The notes under the pieces were generated by a model. The model made no database searches. It was not told where the DNA came from and saw nothing but the letters and a program-made list of their open reading frames with translations. Below are positions 35,574-42,552 of a stretch of DNA of 64,000 nucleotides, one piece after another. The DNA is from Flavihumibacter profundi. GTDB lineage: Bacteria > Bacteroidota > Bacteroidia > Chitinophagales > Chitinophagaceae. Numbering within the stretch: the stretch's first letter is position 1; each line of letters starts with the position of its first letter. Location: contig NZ_JAIQXE010000001.1 in the NCBI RefSeq assembly GCF_020076305.1, positions 868,001-932,000 of the forward strand, read 5' to 3'. The translations under genes were made by a program, and so were the position numbers.

Positions 35574-36179
35574 ATGCATAATTATTATACTTACCTCGCT
35601 CTTGGTGATTCTTATACAATTGGGGAGCAGGTATTGCTAACTGAAAGTTTCCCATACCAGCTGGTGCAATTGTTCAGAAAACAGGGATTTTTTTTTACAG
35701 CACCAGAAATTATTGCAAAAACCGGCTGGACAACTGATGAGTTACTTGTTGAAATCGAAGCATATTCACTGTTGCCGCATTATGACCTTGTTAGTTTATT
35801 GATCGGCGTGAATAACCAATACCGGCAAAGACCTGTCGAAATTTATATAAAAGAATTTGAGGTCCTTATAAAAAAGGCAATTCAGTTTGCCGGCAACCGG
35901 CCAGGGCATGTGACAGTGTTGTCCATTCCCGACTGGGGCGTTACCCCGTTTGCAGAAGGACGCGACCGGGACCAGATCTCGAGGGATATTGATTCCTACA
36001 ATAACATCAACCTGGCAATTGCAAACCTGCATCGGGTTAAATATATTGAGATCACCCGGGGTACACGGGAAGCAGCACATAGGCCAGAATTACTGGCTTC
36101 AGACCAGCTGCATCCATCTTCGGTTGAGTATCAACGATGGGCTGTAAAAATAGCAAAAGAAATACAACCGGTCAGGTAA
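35574..36179 (+). CDS. SGNH/GDSL hydrolase
   Basis: A 201-aa esterase of the SGNH fold. Block I is LALGDSYTIG (Ser13), block III has IGVNNQYR, and the catalytic Asp-His pair lies in SDQLHPSS near residue 177-184. There is no signal peptide, so it is cytoplasmic unless exported otherwise. The substrate (lipid or carbohydrate ester) is unknown. It is divergent from the DinB gene, and its last 8 bases overlap the 3' end of the VIT1-type pseudogene on the opposite strand. Confidence 0.9.
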   Translation: MHNYYTYLALGDSYTIGEQVLLTESFPYQLVQLFRKQGFFFTAPEIIAKTGWTTDELLVEIEAYSLLPHYDLVSLLIGVNNQYRQRPVEIYIKEFEVLIKKAIQFAGNRPGHVTVLSIPDWGVTPFAEGRDRDQISRDIDSYNNINLAIANLHRVKYIEITRGTREAAHRPELLASDQLHPSSVEYQRWAVKIAKEIQPVR

Positions 36180-36459
36180 CGGAGACACCGATCAATTTTC
36201 CGATACCGAATGTAACAGCGGCAGCAGCAAGCCCGAATATTACCTGCCGGAAACCTGAAAATCAGATACTTTTTCCTGTGAATAAAGTTATTGCTGACCC
36301 AATTAAAAACAAACCGATTGCACTGCAGGCAACACTAATTATTATGGCAGTGAAACCACTGGTAAACATGAAAGGGGCAACTGTAGTGTCTGGTTCGTTC
36401 TCGGCTAATTTTTGGTATAAATAGCAGGCATCGACTTCTGTTTGGATATTCTGGTTCAT
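36172..36459 (-). pseudogene. Decayed VIT1/CCC1-type transporter with rubrerythrin-like start
   Basis: On the minus strand the frame starts MNQNIQTEVDACYLYQKLAE, which looks like the start of the rubrerythrin-like domain of VIT1/CCC1 (iron/manganese transport) fusion proteins. After about 28 residues it jumps to a C-terminal membrane part (IIISVACSAIGLFLIGSAIT), so some 200 residues are missing. In the same frame, GKSI is followed by TGA and then FSGFRQVIFGLAAAAVTFG and GIGKLIGVSVT, which is the usual VIT1 C-terminus; intact relatives have Trp where the TGA is (recollection of the family). I therefore call it a pseudogene with an internal deletion and a TGG-to-TGA change. Confidence 0.68.
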
Positions 36460-36465
36460 TTATAT

Positions 36466-36693
36466 TCAGGTTGTAGTTTGAAACTTCCGGAAGCTAAAAT
36501 TATTCCCAGGAATGAAACCAGAAGCAGATGAATTTGCTTTGGTAATTGTGGTAGTACCTTGTAAGTAATTTCCATCCATAAAAGTACCAAATGTTACCAG
36601 ACTGGACCCGGTTTTTATCAGTTCCAGTTCTGCATTGCAGTCCAGGTAATATGGTGATTTTACCGCAGGCATTGCTGTTGCCTGCTGTTCCAT
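36466..36693 (-). CDS. Small hypothetical protein (75 aa), uncertain
   Basis: Reading frame MEQQATAMPAVKSPYYLDCN to KFQTTT, with a Gly/Thr-rich beta-like middle (GTFMDGNYLQGTTTITKAN). No signal peptide or known domain. One base separates its ATG from the stop of an upstream open frame (36695-36922) whose end has a similar pattern (GSFCTGKNYNDTMILTSN), so the two may be tandem paralogues. It sits between the VIT1-type pseudogene and the DUF6515 gene in a decayed-looking stretch. It could also be non-coding. Confidence 0.3.
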   Translation of the reverse strand: MEQQATAMPAVKSPYYLDCNAELELIKTGSSLVTFGTFMDGNYLQGTTTITKANSSASGFIPGNNFSFRKFQTTT

Positions 36694-37091
36694 GTTAAAT
36701 ATTCCAGGTTGATATTTCCAGTTTAATCCGATTTGAGGTAAGGATCATCGTATCATTATAATTTTTGCCTGTGCAGAAGCTTCCCATCAATGAAATATTT
36801 TTATCCAGAAAGCACTCAGGACTAATATTATCAGCTTGAAAATAAAAGATAGGAGCAATTGTTGAATCTTCAACATTTGCTCCTATCTTAAGTTTTTCAA
36901 GCGATATTTCATTCCAAAAACATTACTTCTGCTTTCGCCACTTTCGAAAACCCTGGCGACTTGAATATTTCTTAGTACTCCACATCATCATTTCGCGCCA
37001 GCCTCCGTTATTCACCACCTATCGCTTTGCATATTCGTTACGTTTTTACCAATAGACTATATGGTATGTTCAGCACCATGGATAATACAAT
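36694..37091. other. 400-base stretch without a confident gene
   Basis: It holds a start-less open frame on the minus strand (36695-36922, in-frame Met only near the end, terminating one base before the 75-aa frame) and a 69-nt palindrome at 36834-36902. From 36923 to 37091, downstream of the DUF6515 gene, I see no gene, promoter match or clear terminator. Confidence 0.5.
36834..36902. repeat. 69-nt near-perfect palindrome
   Basis: The core AAGATAGGAGCAA...TTGCTCCTATCTT (36846-36889) has 21-bp arms with one mismatch and a 2-nt centre. Outside it, GCTTGAAAA (36834-36842) pairs with TTTTCAAGC (36894-36902). It could be a strong terminator-like hairpin for transcripts from either side or a small mobile palindrome. 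Confidence 0.7.
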
Positions 37092-38084
37092 TTATTTCTT
37101 ATCTTCTTCCACATCTGCCACTTCATACATGTCTTTCCCATTCTCCTCAATGGGTTGAAAATAAGTTTCACCCAATTTTATGTAGGTAACATCACCCATT
37201 TTAACTTCTTCACCACCTTCTGACACATGCTCAACAACTGATCCGGCAAGTGGGGCTACAACCTTATAACCTTTTGAATTCTTTTCATAAAAGGTTCCGC
37301 CATAATAGTAATTCTTGGTATTGTCATCCAATGTAATGGTTTCATAACCAGATGGCAGGGTTTTAATTATTGCGCCAATCGGAGCCGAAACAACTGTGTA
37401 GCCATCGTCACCTTTAAGATAAAATACGCCCTGATCATAATAATATTCATCTGCTAAGTTCAGGGCACTATTCTTTGGTGTATAATAATAATTTTCCTGG
37501 AAATCCATAAGGGTTATATCATATGGACCAGAAAGAGCTAGCGCTGCTTCACTTATATTATGGCCATTTCCCAAATCAGCATTCCAGGCCAGGTTAATAT
37601 CAGGCGGCATATCATTGTCAGCAAAAGAAACAATTATGGCAGTAGTTGCAAGGGCAGCTATGAAAAATCCCCATGGGTGCCACATCGGACCCCATACAAA
37701 AGGATGGAATGGATGAAAGTGGTAAGGGTGGTAGCACATGAACCTGCGGCCTCCATAAACAAAGGGCGGTCGCACATAAGGCCTTGTATTCCTTCTTACA
37801 ACAGTATTCCGGCTATTATTTACGCGCACATTTGTACTATGGTTAATGTTTATGTTTACATTTTTGTTGTTGGAGCCTACATTATTGGTTCTGTTACCTG
37901 GCTTATTTCCGGTAGCTGGCCTGTTTGCCGTCCCGGTGGATGGCCTGGTTCCGGCCACCGGTTTGCTTGCCGTTGCTGGCCTGGCACCACCACCACCTCT
38001 TGGCCTTTGCGCTGACAGTTGGAGACCGGCAAACATAAATATTAAACCAAGTCCGAGTACATACCTCAATGGATTTACTTTCAT
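37092..38084 (-). CDS. DUF6515 family exported protein
   Basis: A 330-aa protein with a signal peptide (MKVNPLRYVLGLGLIFMFAG, cleaved near LSAQ), a low-complexity Gly/Pro/Asn/Arg linker (about 30-100), a His/Trp/Pro-rich hydrophobic patch (CYHPYHFHPFHPFVWGP) with a possible membrane segment, and a C-terminal part of about three repeats of the pattern YYY-x-x-G-x-FY...GY-x-VV-x-P-x-G (about 205-320). These repeats define DUF6515. Envelope-associated, function unknown. I start at the second Met (38084). It is followed at the same strand by no gene; upstream on the same strand lies an OmpA lipoprotein gene 47 bases away. Confidence 0.8.
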   Translation of the reverse strand: MKVNPLRYVLGLGLIFMFAGLQLSAQRPRGGGGARPATASKPVAGTRPSTGTANRPATGNKPGNRTNNVGSNNKNVNININHSTNVRVNNSRNTVVRRNTRPYVRPPFVYGGRRFMCYHPYHFHPFHPFVWGPMWHPWGFFIAALATTAIIVSFADNDMPPDINLAWNADLGNGHNISEAALALSGPYDITLMDFQENYYYTPKNSALNLADEYYYDQGVFYLKGDDGYTVVSAPIGAIIKTLPSGYETITLDDNTKNYYYGGTFYEKNSKGYKVVAPLAGSVVEHVSEGGEEVKMGDVTYIKLGETYFQPIEENGKDMYEVADVEEDKK

Positions 38085-38131
38085 AATTATTGCAGTTTTC
38101 ATTTTTTGTCTTTTAATAATTAAACAATTTG

Positions 38132-38881
38132 TTACTTATCTTCTGAAAGCTCCCATAGCCTCGCCATGTCCGGGCTTAAGATGATTTCTATACGCCTGTT
38201 TTTCTCCCTTCCTTCCGGGGTATCATTATTGGCTTTAGGGCTGTATTTGCCTTTTCCCGCTGCAGTAAGCCTTGATGGATTGATATTATAGAGATCATGC
38301 AAAACCCTTACAACCGCAGCGCCTCTTTCAGTACTCAAAGACCAGTTGTCACCTACCCCTTTTACAGGCAGGGTATCCGTATGGCCAACAATAGTAGCGG
38401 TTATGGCCGGGAATTGACGCATCACTTCTGCTAACATATTTAAGGATTCCCTTCCTTTGACACCTATAGTTGAACTACCCGATTTAAAAAAGTACTTATC
38501 CTGAATATTAATATGTATCAAACCATTCCTGTAGGTCACATCACCACCATCTTCTTGAAACTTACCAATGGCAGCCGCTGCTTTCTCCTGGATTTCTTTC
38601 ATAGAAGTGCCATTTTCTGCCAAAGCCTTGTCCAGGTTTTCCATCCGATGTGCCATTGCAGCCTTTGCCATTCGGCATTCTTCCGCCTCTTTACCATATT
38701 GGATATTTTCCTGCTTAAGCTGGGCAATCTCCTTTTCATTCTCTGCAACCTTTACATTTAATGTGGTGACCTGTCCGTTCAATTGCTCAATTTGTGCATT
38801 TGCTGCTTTTAATTTCTTACTGGGCCCGCAGGAGGCGAATAGGATACTTCCCAATGCGATGGCTAATAGTGTTTGTTTCAT
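38132..38881 (-). CDS. OmpA family lipoprotein with coiled coil
   Basis: A 249-aa peptidoglycan-associated lipoprotein. The lipobox is LFASC (Cys18). A coiled coil spans about residues 24-100 (QIEQLNGQVTTLNVKVAENE and onward), and an OmpA C-like domain occupies 115-245, with the peptidoglycan-binding Asp and Arg in GHTDTLP and STERGAAVVRVL and the NRRIEIIL end. It anchors the outer membrane to the cell wall. It lies upstream of the DUF6515 gene and downstream of the truncated OmpA gene, all on the minus strand. Confidence 0.92.
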   Translation of the reverse strand: MKQTLLAIALGSILFASCGPSKKLKAANAQIEQLNGQVTTLNVKVAENEKEIAQLKQENIQYGKEAEECRMAKAAMAHRMENLDKALAENGTSMKEIQEKAAAAIGKFQEDGGDVTYRNGLIHINIQDKYFFKSGSSTIGVKGRESLNMLAEVMRQFPAITATIVGHTDTLPVKGVGDNWSLSTERGAAVVRVLHDLYNINPSRLTAAGKGKYSPKANNDTPEGREKNRRIEIILSPDMARLWELSEDK

Positions 38882-38940
38882 GATTTATTTCTTATTTGGT
38901 TAATGACTTGTTTATTTTGTTTATTTTTTAATATACAAGA

Positions 38941-39837
38941 TTACTGCGCTATTTTTATTACTGTTCTCCTGCTTTGAGCATGTCCCTCCTCTTTAGAATT
39001 ATCACCAATCGGGAATTGTTCACCATATCCGACCGATTTCAACCAGTTAACTTCTATTACTTTTGAAACCAGGTATTTCACTGAATTAGCCGGGCGTTTT
39101 TCAGAAAGTTTCAGATTATATTCAGTGACTCCTAATGTGCTAGTATGGCCTTCAATGATAATGCTAAGGTCTGGTTTATTTTGAAGGAAGGTAACCACTT
39201 TATCCAACTGTGCTTTATCATCTGCGCTTAATGCGGATTCAGCCCTTTTGTAATAAAGCATCATTTCCGGGCAACCTGAATTTCCTGAAATTCCACCTGT
39301 ATTTGGACATTTATCTTCTTCATCATTAATGCCGTCACCATCATTATCAGAATCAACACTTGCAACAACAACGGGCGTTGCGGCCATTGCCTTTGCTCTC
39401 ACTTCAGCTTCCGGTTTCTTCTTATTTAAATAAGCGAAAGTGACAGAAAGCCTGAACATATTTGACTTGGCATCATTATCGCCGATGATGATGCCTCCAT
39501 AATCAGCGTAAGCACCTAAAAATGGTAAAATCTGGTATCCGAGTCCTGCACCACCACCAAGGATACTCATAGTATTGCCATCTTCTACACCGTCAGCAGA
39601 AGTCTGGCCACCCTGCTGAAAACGGAGATTACCCACCACCCAAAATCTTGGTGTGAAGTTGTGGGAAAGGTGGTTTTCAACAATGAATAACAGTGCCTGT
39701 GTAACCTTTTCAACCTTTTTTGATCCCGGAATCGGATTCCAGGAAGGTTCGTTGTTCGTGCCAGGGTTAAATAACTTACTTGATTCATAGGTGCCCGAAT
39801 ACAATATCAGGCCAGTATAAATCAAGAAATCCGGCAT
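38941..39837 (-). pseudogene. OmpA family protein, N-terminally truncated
   Basis: The 298-aa frame has an OmpA C-like domain (about 195-298) after a TSP3-like DSDNDGDGINDEEDKCPNTG (about 165-184) and the end of a beta-barrel (ILGGGAGLGYQILPFLGAYA). It has no signal peptide, which any outer-membrane protein of this type needs, and starts in mid-barrel (MPDFLIYTGLILYSGTY). The usual peptidoglycan-binding Asp of GHTD is Ser (GHTSTLG), while the Arg of SEKR remains. Together this suggests a 5'-deleted, decaying gene; upstream 39838-39910 shows no missing signal sequence in any frame I checked. Confidence 0.6.
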
Positions 39838-39910
39838 AAATAAGATTGCTTAAAAGTATAATTACCACAAATTTATCTCTTTCAATCCAATTGCCAGATT
39901 TACCAGTAAA

Positions 39911-41002
39911 CTAGTTTTTTAAACGGATTGCTTCCCCAACTGGATGGTCTGCCTTAAATTCGAATCCCATTAGGTTTGCCAAAGTTTGGGCCAATTGCTT
40001 CTGGAAAACCTGACCGGCTTGTTTAATTTCCCCTTTGGCAGGAATACCAGCGCCTATGAGGGCAAACCAGATTTCATGGGCATCAGGAATTCCCTGGCCA
40101 TGGTCAGTCCAGGTTGATTTTACCTGGTCGCCACGGCCATGGTCAACCGTAATGAGCAGTGCTGTTTTATTCCTGTATTGTTCTGTTGATTGAAGATAGT
40201 CCCAGATGCTTTTCAGCCAGGTGTCTACATGGTGGGCTGCTGCCAGATAATCTTTATACCTCCCCTCATGGGCAAACTCATCTGTTTCGCCATACCCGAT
40301 AAACAAAACCCGGGGCTTTTTTTCCTGCAAATATTGCATCGCAGCATAATGGGTAAATACATCAAGGCATTCACCATCTCCAAATGGCTTATAGGAGTCC
40401 TGGAGCATTTGGTTCAGCAATGATTCCTTTGGACCAGGCGTTTTGCCACCGATCGGATCAAAAGCTGCAGTAACGGGAAAGCCGGACCTGGGTTCATTAA
40501 ATATCCTGTTAAACGCTTCCCAGGCTCCAAATGCTGCAACCTTTCCTTTAAACTCCGGTCGCTGGTTCAGGAATTCCAGCAAATTAGTATTCGGATTGTT
40601 GGGGTAATCATTCGAATTAACCGCAGTATCCGGATAACCGGTAATTATTTCGTTATAGCCAGGATAAGAGAACCAGTAAGGATTGGCATTGTCTACCCTG
40701 TTGCCTAAACGCCGGTTTCCATAAAGCTGTCCTTTTTGTGCCACTACTGACCATAAAAAAGGGAAAATTGCTTTTCTCCTGGCTTCTTCCGTAGGCTTCC
40801 AATAAGTTGTAAATAAATAATTACTATCCTCCTGGTTGAATTTTTTGTCTGCTGCAATAAGGCTGTCCATGCCTTTATACACTTCCTGCCAGCGCAGCCC
40901 GTCAATGGTTACAATAACAAGGTTCTCTGCTTTTTGCTGCGCGTGCAACTGACCCATGGCCAGGACAAGAAAAAACAAAACAATTTTTGATTTCATATGC
41001 AT
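39911..41002 (-). CDS. Exported alkaline-phosphatase-superfamily phosphodiesterase
   Basis: A 363-aa exported protein (signal peptide ending MGQLHAQ) of the type I phosphodiesterase/nucleotide pyrophosphatase or alkaline phosphatase superfamily. Metal sites are seen as VTIDGLRW (Asp in the first site), GETDEFAHEG (Asp and His), VDHGRGD (Asp-His) and AHEIWF. The catalytic residue in the NPYWFSYPGYNE segment is probably Ser (ENPP enzymes have Thr), so the substrate may differ. Related Bacteroidota proteins are annotated as sulfatases or phosphatases without a known target. Confidence 0.87.
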   Translation of the reverse strand: MHMKSKIVLFFLVLAMGQLHAQQKAENLVIVTIDGLRWQEVYKGMDSLIAADKKFNQEDSNYLFTTYWKPTEEARRKAIFPFLWSVVAQKGQLYGNRRLGNRVDNANPYWFSYPGYNEIITGYPDTAVNSNDYPNNPNTNLLEFLNQRPEFKGKVAAFGAWEAFNRIFNEPRSGFPVTAAFDPIGGKTPGPKESLLNQMLQDSYKPFGDGECLDVFTHYAAMQYLQEKKPRVLFIGYGETDEFAHEGRYKDYLAAAHHVDTWLKSIWDYLQSTEQYRNKTALLITVDHGRGDQVKSTWTDHGQGIPDAHEIWFALIGAGIPAKGEIKQAGQVFQKQLAQTLANLMGFEFKADHPVGEAIRLKN

Positions 41003-41222
41003 AAAATATAGTTACCAGTTTTCAATTTAGTTAAAGGCCGCCTGGTTAACAGGCTCTAAAATAGCAGATTTTTTACACGGGATCATTCCTAACCTGTAAC
41101 CGCCAGGAATTCTTATTTTATAATTGAATTATCCATGTATCAATGCTTAATAATCGCCGTAATATATTTTTTGCGTATAGCTAGCTATCCCTGGAACAGT
41201 CCTCATTGCCTCCCCGATACTA

Positions 41223-41292
41223 CCTCTTTGGGTCCTCTTTGGGTCCTCGGCCCCGGAGGTCTTTCCGAGGACCCAAAGAGGACCCAAAGAGG
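41223..41292. repeat. Perfect 28-bp inverted repeat made of 11-nt tandem units
   Basis: The left arm (41223-41250) is CCTCTTTGGGT twice plus CCTCGG; the right arm (41265-41292) is its exact reverse complement, with a 14-nt centre. The flanks extend it weakly (CTACCTC / GAGGTA-type matches). The structure is much longer than a normal terminator stem and no T run follows. Confidence 0.9.
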
Positions 41293-41328
41293 AGGCAAAG
41301 AGGTGTTTTCGAGGTAAAACAGACATTC

Positions 41329-41384
41329 ATCACAGGAATGAGTATAGCCCGTCACAAGAATGAGTACAGACCGTCACATAATTG
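41329..41384 (+). repeat. Two and a half copies of a 22-bp direct repeat
   Basis: Copy 1 starts at 41329 (ATCACAGGAATGAGTA), copy 2 at 41351 (GTCACAAGAATGAGTA) and a partial copy 3 at 41373 (GTCACATAATTG). Unit length is exactly 22 bases, about two helical turns, as in iteron-like protein binding sites. Confidence 0.75.
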
Positions 41385-41538
41385 AAAAAAAATAGCGGTT
41401 ATGGTTTGATTTTTGGGACCTGGTTACTGCCTGTGGAGTGTTGCGTAAGGTCAATTGGAACGCACCCGATAACCTTCTCCCCGGGCAGGAACCGGAATAT
41501 CTAAAAACCAATTTTTTATTTAAAAAACCAATTTTATT

Positions 41539-42102
41539 ATGGCAAATTCAAACAATTCCGTCATTACCGGAAAATTCAAAGGCTCCCTCGGGAAAGAACT
41601 TGTATTCCGCGAGTGGGCAGGCAAAACTGTTGTGGCCAAAGCGCCAAAAGCCAGGACGGGCGCTGCTACAGCGGCCCAGGCAAAGACCCAGGAAAAATTC
41701 CTGCTGGCCGCACGTTATGCAAAATTCATTATCAATGACCCCGCAATGGTAGCAGGCTATGCCGCTAGCTTAAGACCCAGGCAGAACGTATACAGCAGGG
41801 CGTTGGAAGATTTCATCAATCCACCGGCAGTGGTGGGTATCACCAGCCGCGGATACACCGGTGCTGTGGGTGATATCCTCACCATCCGGGCCAAGGATGA
41901 TTTCCGCGTGGCCAATGTACTGTTGGAGATCTATGCCGCAGACGGCACCCTGCTGGAGCAGGGAAATTGCCTGCAGAACAACAATGGTGTTGATTACACC
42001 TACACTGCAAAGCAGGCAAATCCATCGCTGGCAGGATGTACAATCAAAGCTATTGCATTCGATGTTCCGGGAAATGAAGGCAGCCTGGAACTAATTTTGT
42101 AA
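41539..42102 (+). CDS. Uncharacterised Bacteroidota protein (187 aa)
   Basis: A 187-aa soluble protein without signal peptide. The N-terminus has ITGKFKGSLGKELVFREWAG and GKTVVAKAPKA (Val-x-Gly-x-x-Gly...Phe-Arg...Gly-Lys-Thr), followed by a Gln/Ala/Lys-rich helix, and the C-terminal half (about 95-187) is beta-rich with an Ig-like pattern (VGDILTIRAKDDFRVANVLL, TIKAIAFDVPGN). I have an impression of a widespread Bacteroidota family with this N-terminus but know no function. It has its own terminator (42114-42150), sits after unusual repeats and has no operon partner. The start ATG follows two AAAAACCAATTTT repeats. Confidence 0.78.
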   Translation: MANSNNSVITGKFKGSLGKELVFREWAGKTVVAKAPKARTGAATAAQAKTQEKFLLAARYAKFIINDPAMVAGYAASLRPRQNVYSRALEDFINPPAVVGITSRGYTGAVGDILTIRAKDDFRVANVLLEIYAADGTLLEQGNCLQNNNGVDYTYTAKQANPSLAGCTIKAIAFDVPGNEGSLELIL

Positions 42103-42113
42103 TGGGCTAATCC

Positions 42114-42150
42114 GGAAGGTGCATCAGCAATGATGCACCTTCCTTTTTTA
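42114..42150 (+). terminator. Intrinsic terminator of the 187-aa gene
   Basis: GGAAGGTGCATCA and TGATGCACCTTCC form a perfect 13-bp stem with a GCAA tetraloop, followed by six T. It begins 11 bases after the stop. Confidence 0.93.
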
Positions 42151-42321
42151 CTGTTTACATTGTGCCGGGAAGTGGGAGGACTTCGGGTTGTTTCTATATA
42201 AACTTCCTGCGTACTACAACAGTATGCAAACCTTATAACTTACGGTTATGTATAAACGTGATTACGAAGCATGTATGATTAATGATTTTTTTGTGTCCTG
42301 AATCTTGTCCAAAACGGGACA

Positions 42322-42357
42322 AAAAAAGAGACAGGTTATAAAAACCTGTCTCTTTTA
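42322..42357 (-). terminator. Terminator of tRNA-Pro
   Basis: AAAAGAGACAGGTT and AACCTGTCTCTTTT form a long stem with an ATAA-type loop, with a T run on the minus strand (TTTTTTT). It lies about 30 bases after the tRNA 3' end and may also act in the plus direction. Confidence 0.8.
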
Positions 42358-42385
42358 AATAATTGATTATCACTTCTTTAAGCTG

Positions 42386-42459
42386 TCGGGACGACTGGAT
42401 TCGAACCAGCGACCTCTTGCACCCCATGCAAACGCGCTACCGGGCTGCGCTACGTCCCG
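42386..42459 (-). tRNA. tRNA-Pro (anticodon GGG)
   Basis: A 74-nt cloverleaf on the minus strand: acceptor CGGGACG / CGTCCCG with discriminator A, D arm GCGC-AGCCCGGTA-GCGC, anticodon arm with loop ATGGGGT (anticodon GGG, T33 present), T arm GCTGG-TTCGAAT-CCAGT. CCA is not encoded. A TAGTTTTG -7 element lies 24 bases upstream and a terminator follows. It decodes CCC and CCU. Confidence 0.95.
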
Positions 42460-42483
42460 AAATTCTCCCCGTTTAAGGGGTGG

Positions 42484-42491
42484 CAAAACTA
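42484..42491 (-). promoter_or_regulatory. -7 element of tRNA-Pro (TAGTTTTG)
   Basis: Exact TAnnTTTG match on the minus strand, 24 bases upstream of the tRNA 5' end. Confidence 0.5.
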
Positions 42492-42529
42492 CATTAAAAT
42501 TTGATTTCACAAAAATCAAATAACAGTCC

Positions 42530-42537
42530 TAATTTTG
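42530..42537 (+). promoter_or_regulatory. -7 element of the dihydroorotase-like gene (TAATTTTG)
   Basis: Exact TAnnTTTG match 15 bases before the ATG at 42553; it argues against a TTG start inside the element. Confidence 0.5.
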
Positions 42538-42552
42538 CACAACGTTATACAG

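Larger units (their letters stand above)
41003..41538. other. Intergenic repeat-rich stretch of 536 bases
   Basis: No gene is supported here. It holds a perfect 28-bp inverted repeat (41223-41292), three tandem 22-bp units (41329-41384) and two AAAAACCAATTTT direct repeats (41503-41515, 41523-41535) directly before the orphan gene at 41539. The part from 41003 to 41200 is AT-rich and shows nothing clear. Confidence 0.7.

Noticed and set aside
36137-36424. 95-aa plus-strand frame after the SGNH hydrolase
   Set aside because: It is the antisense image of the VIT1-type pseudogene, whose peptide pattern is far more protein-like.
41135-41317. 60-aa frame across the 28-bp inverted repeat
   Set aside because: Its sequence is dictated by the repeat (Gly/Pro/Leu-rich) and it ends in the right arm; no family or start signal.
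41329-41384. CRISPR array
   Set aside because: The units are contiguous 22-bp repeats without spacers, only two and a half copies, and no cas genes are present.
41438-41752. 104-aa frame upstream of and overlapping the 187-aa gene
   Set aside because: Wrong frame relative to the well-formed 187-aa protein; the ATG at 41539 starts a conserved N-terminus.
42233-42427. 64-aa minus-strand frame
   Set aside because: It overlaps tRNA-Pro and its terminator; no independent support.
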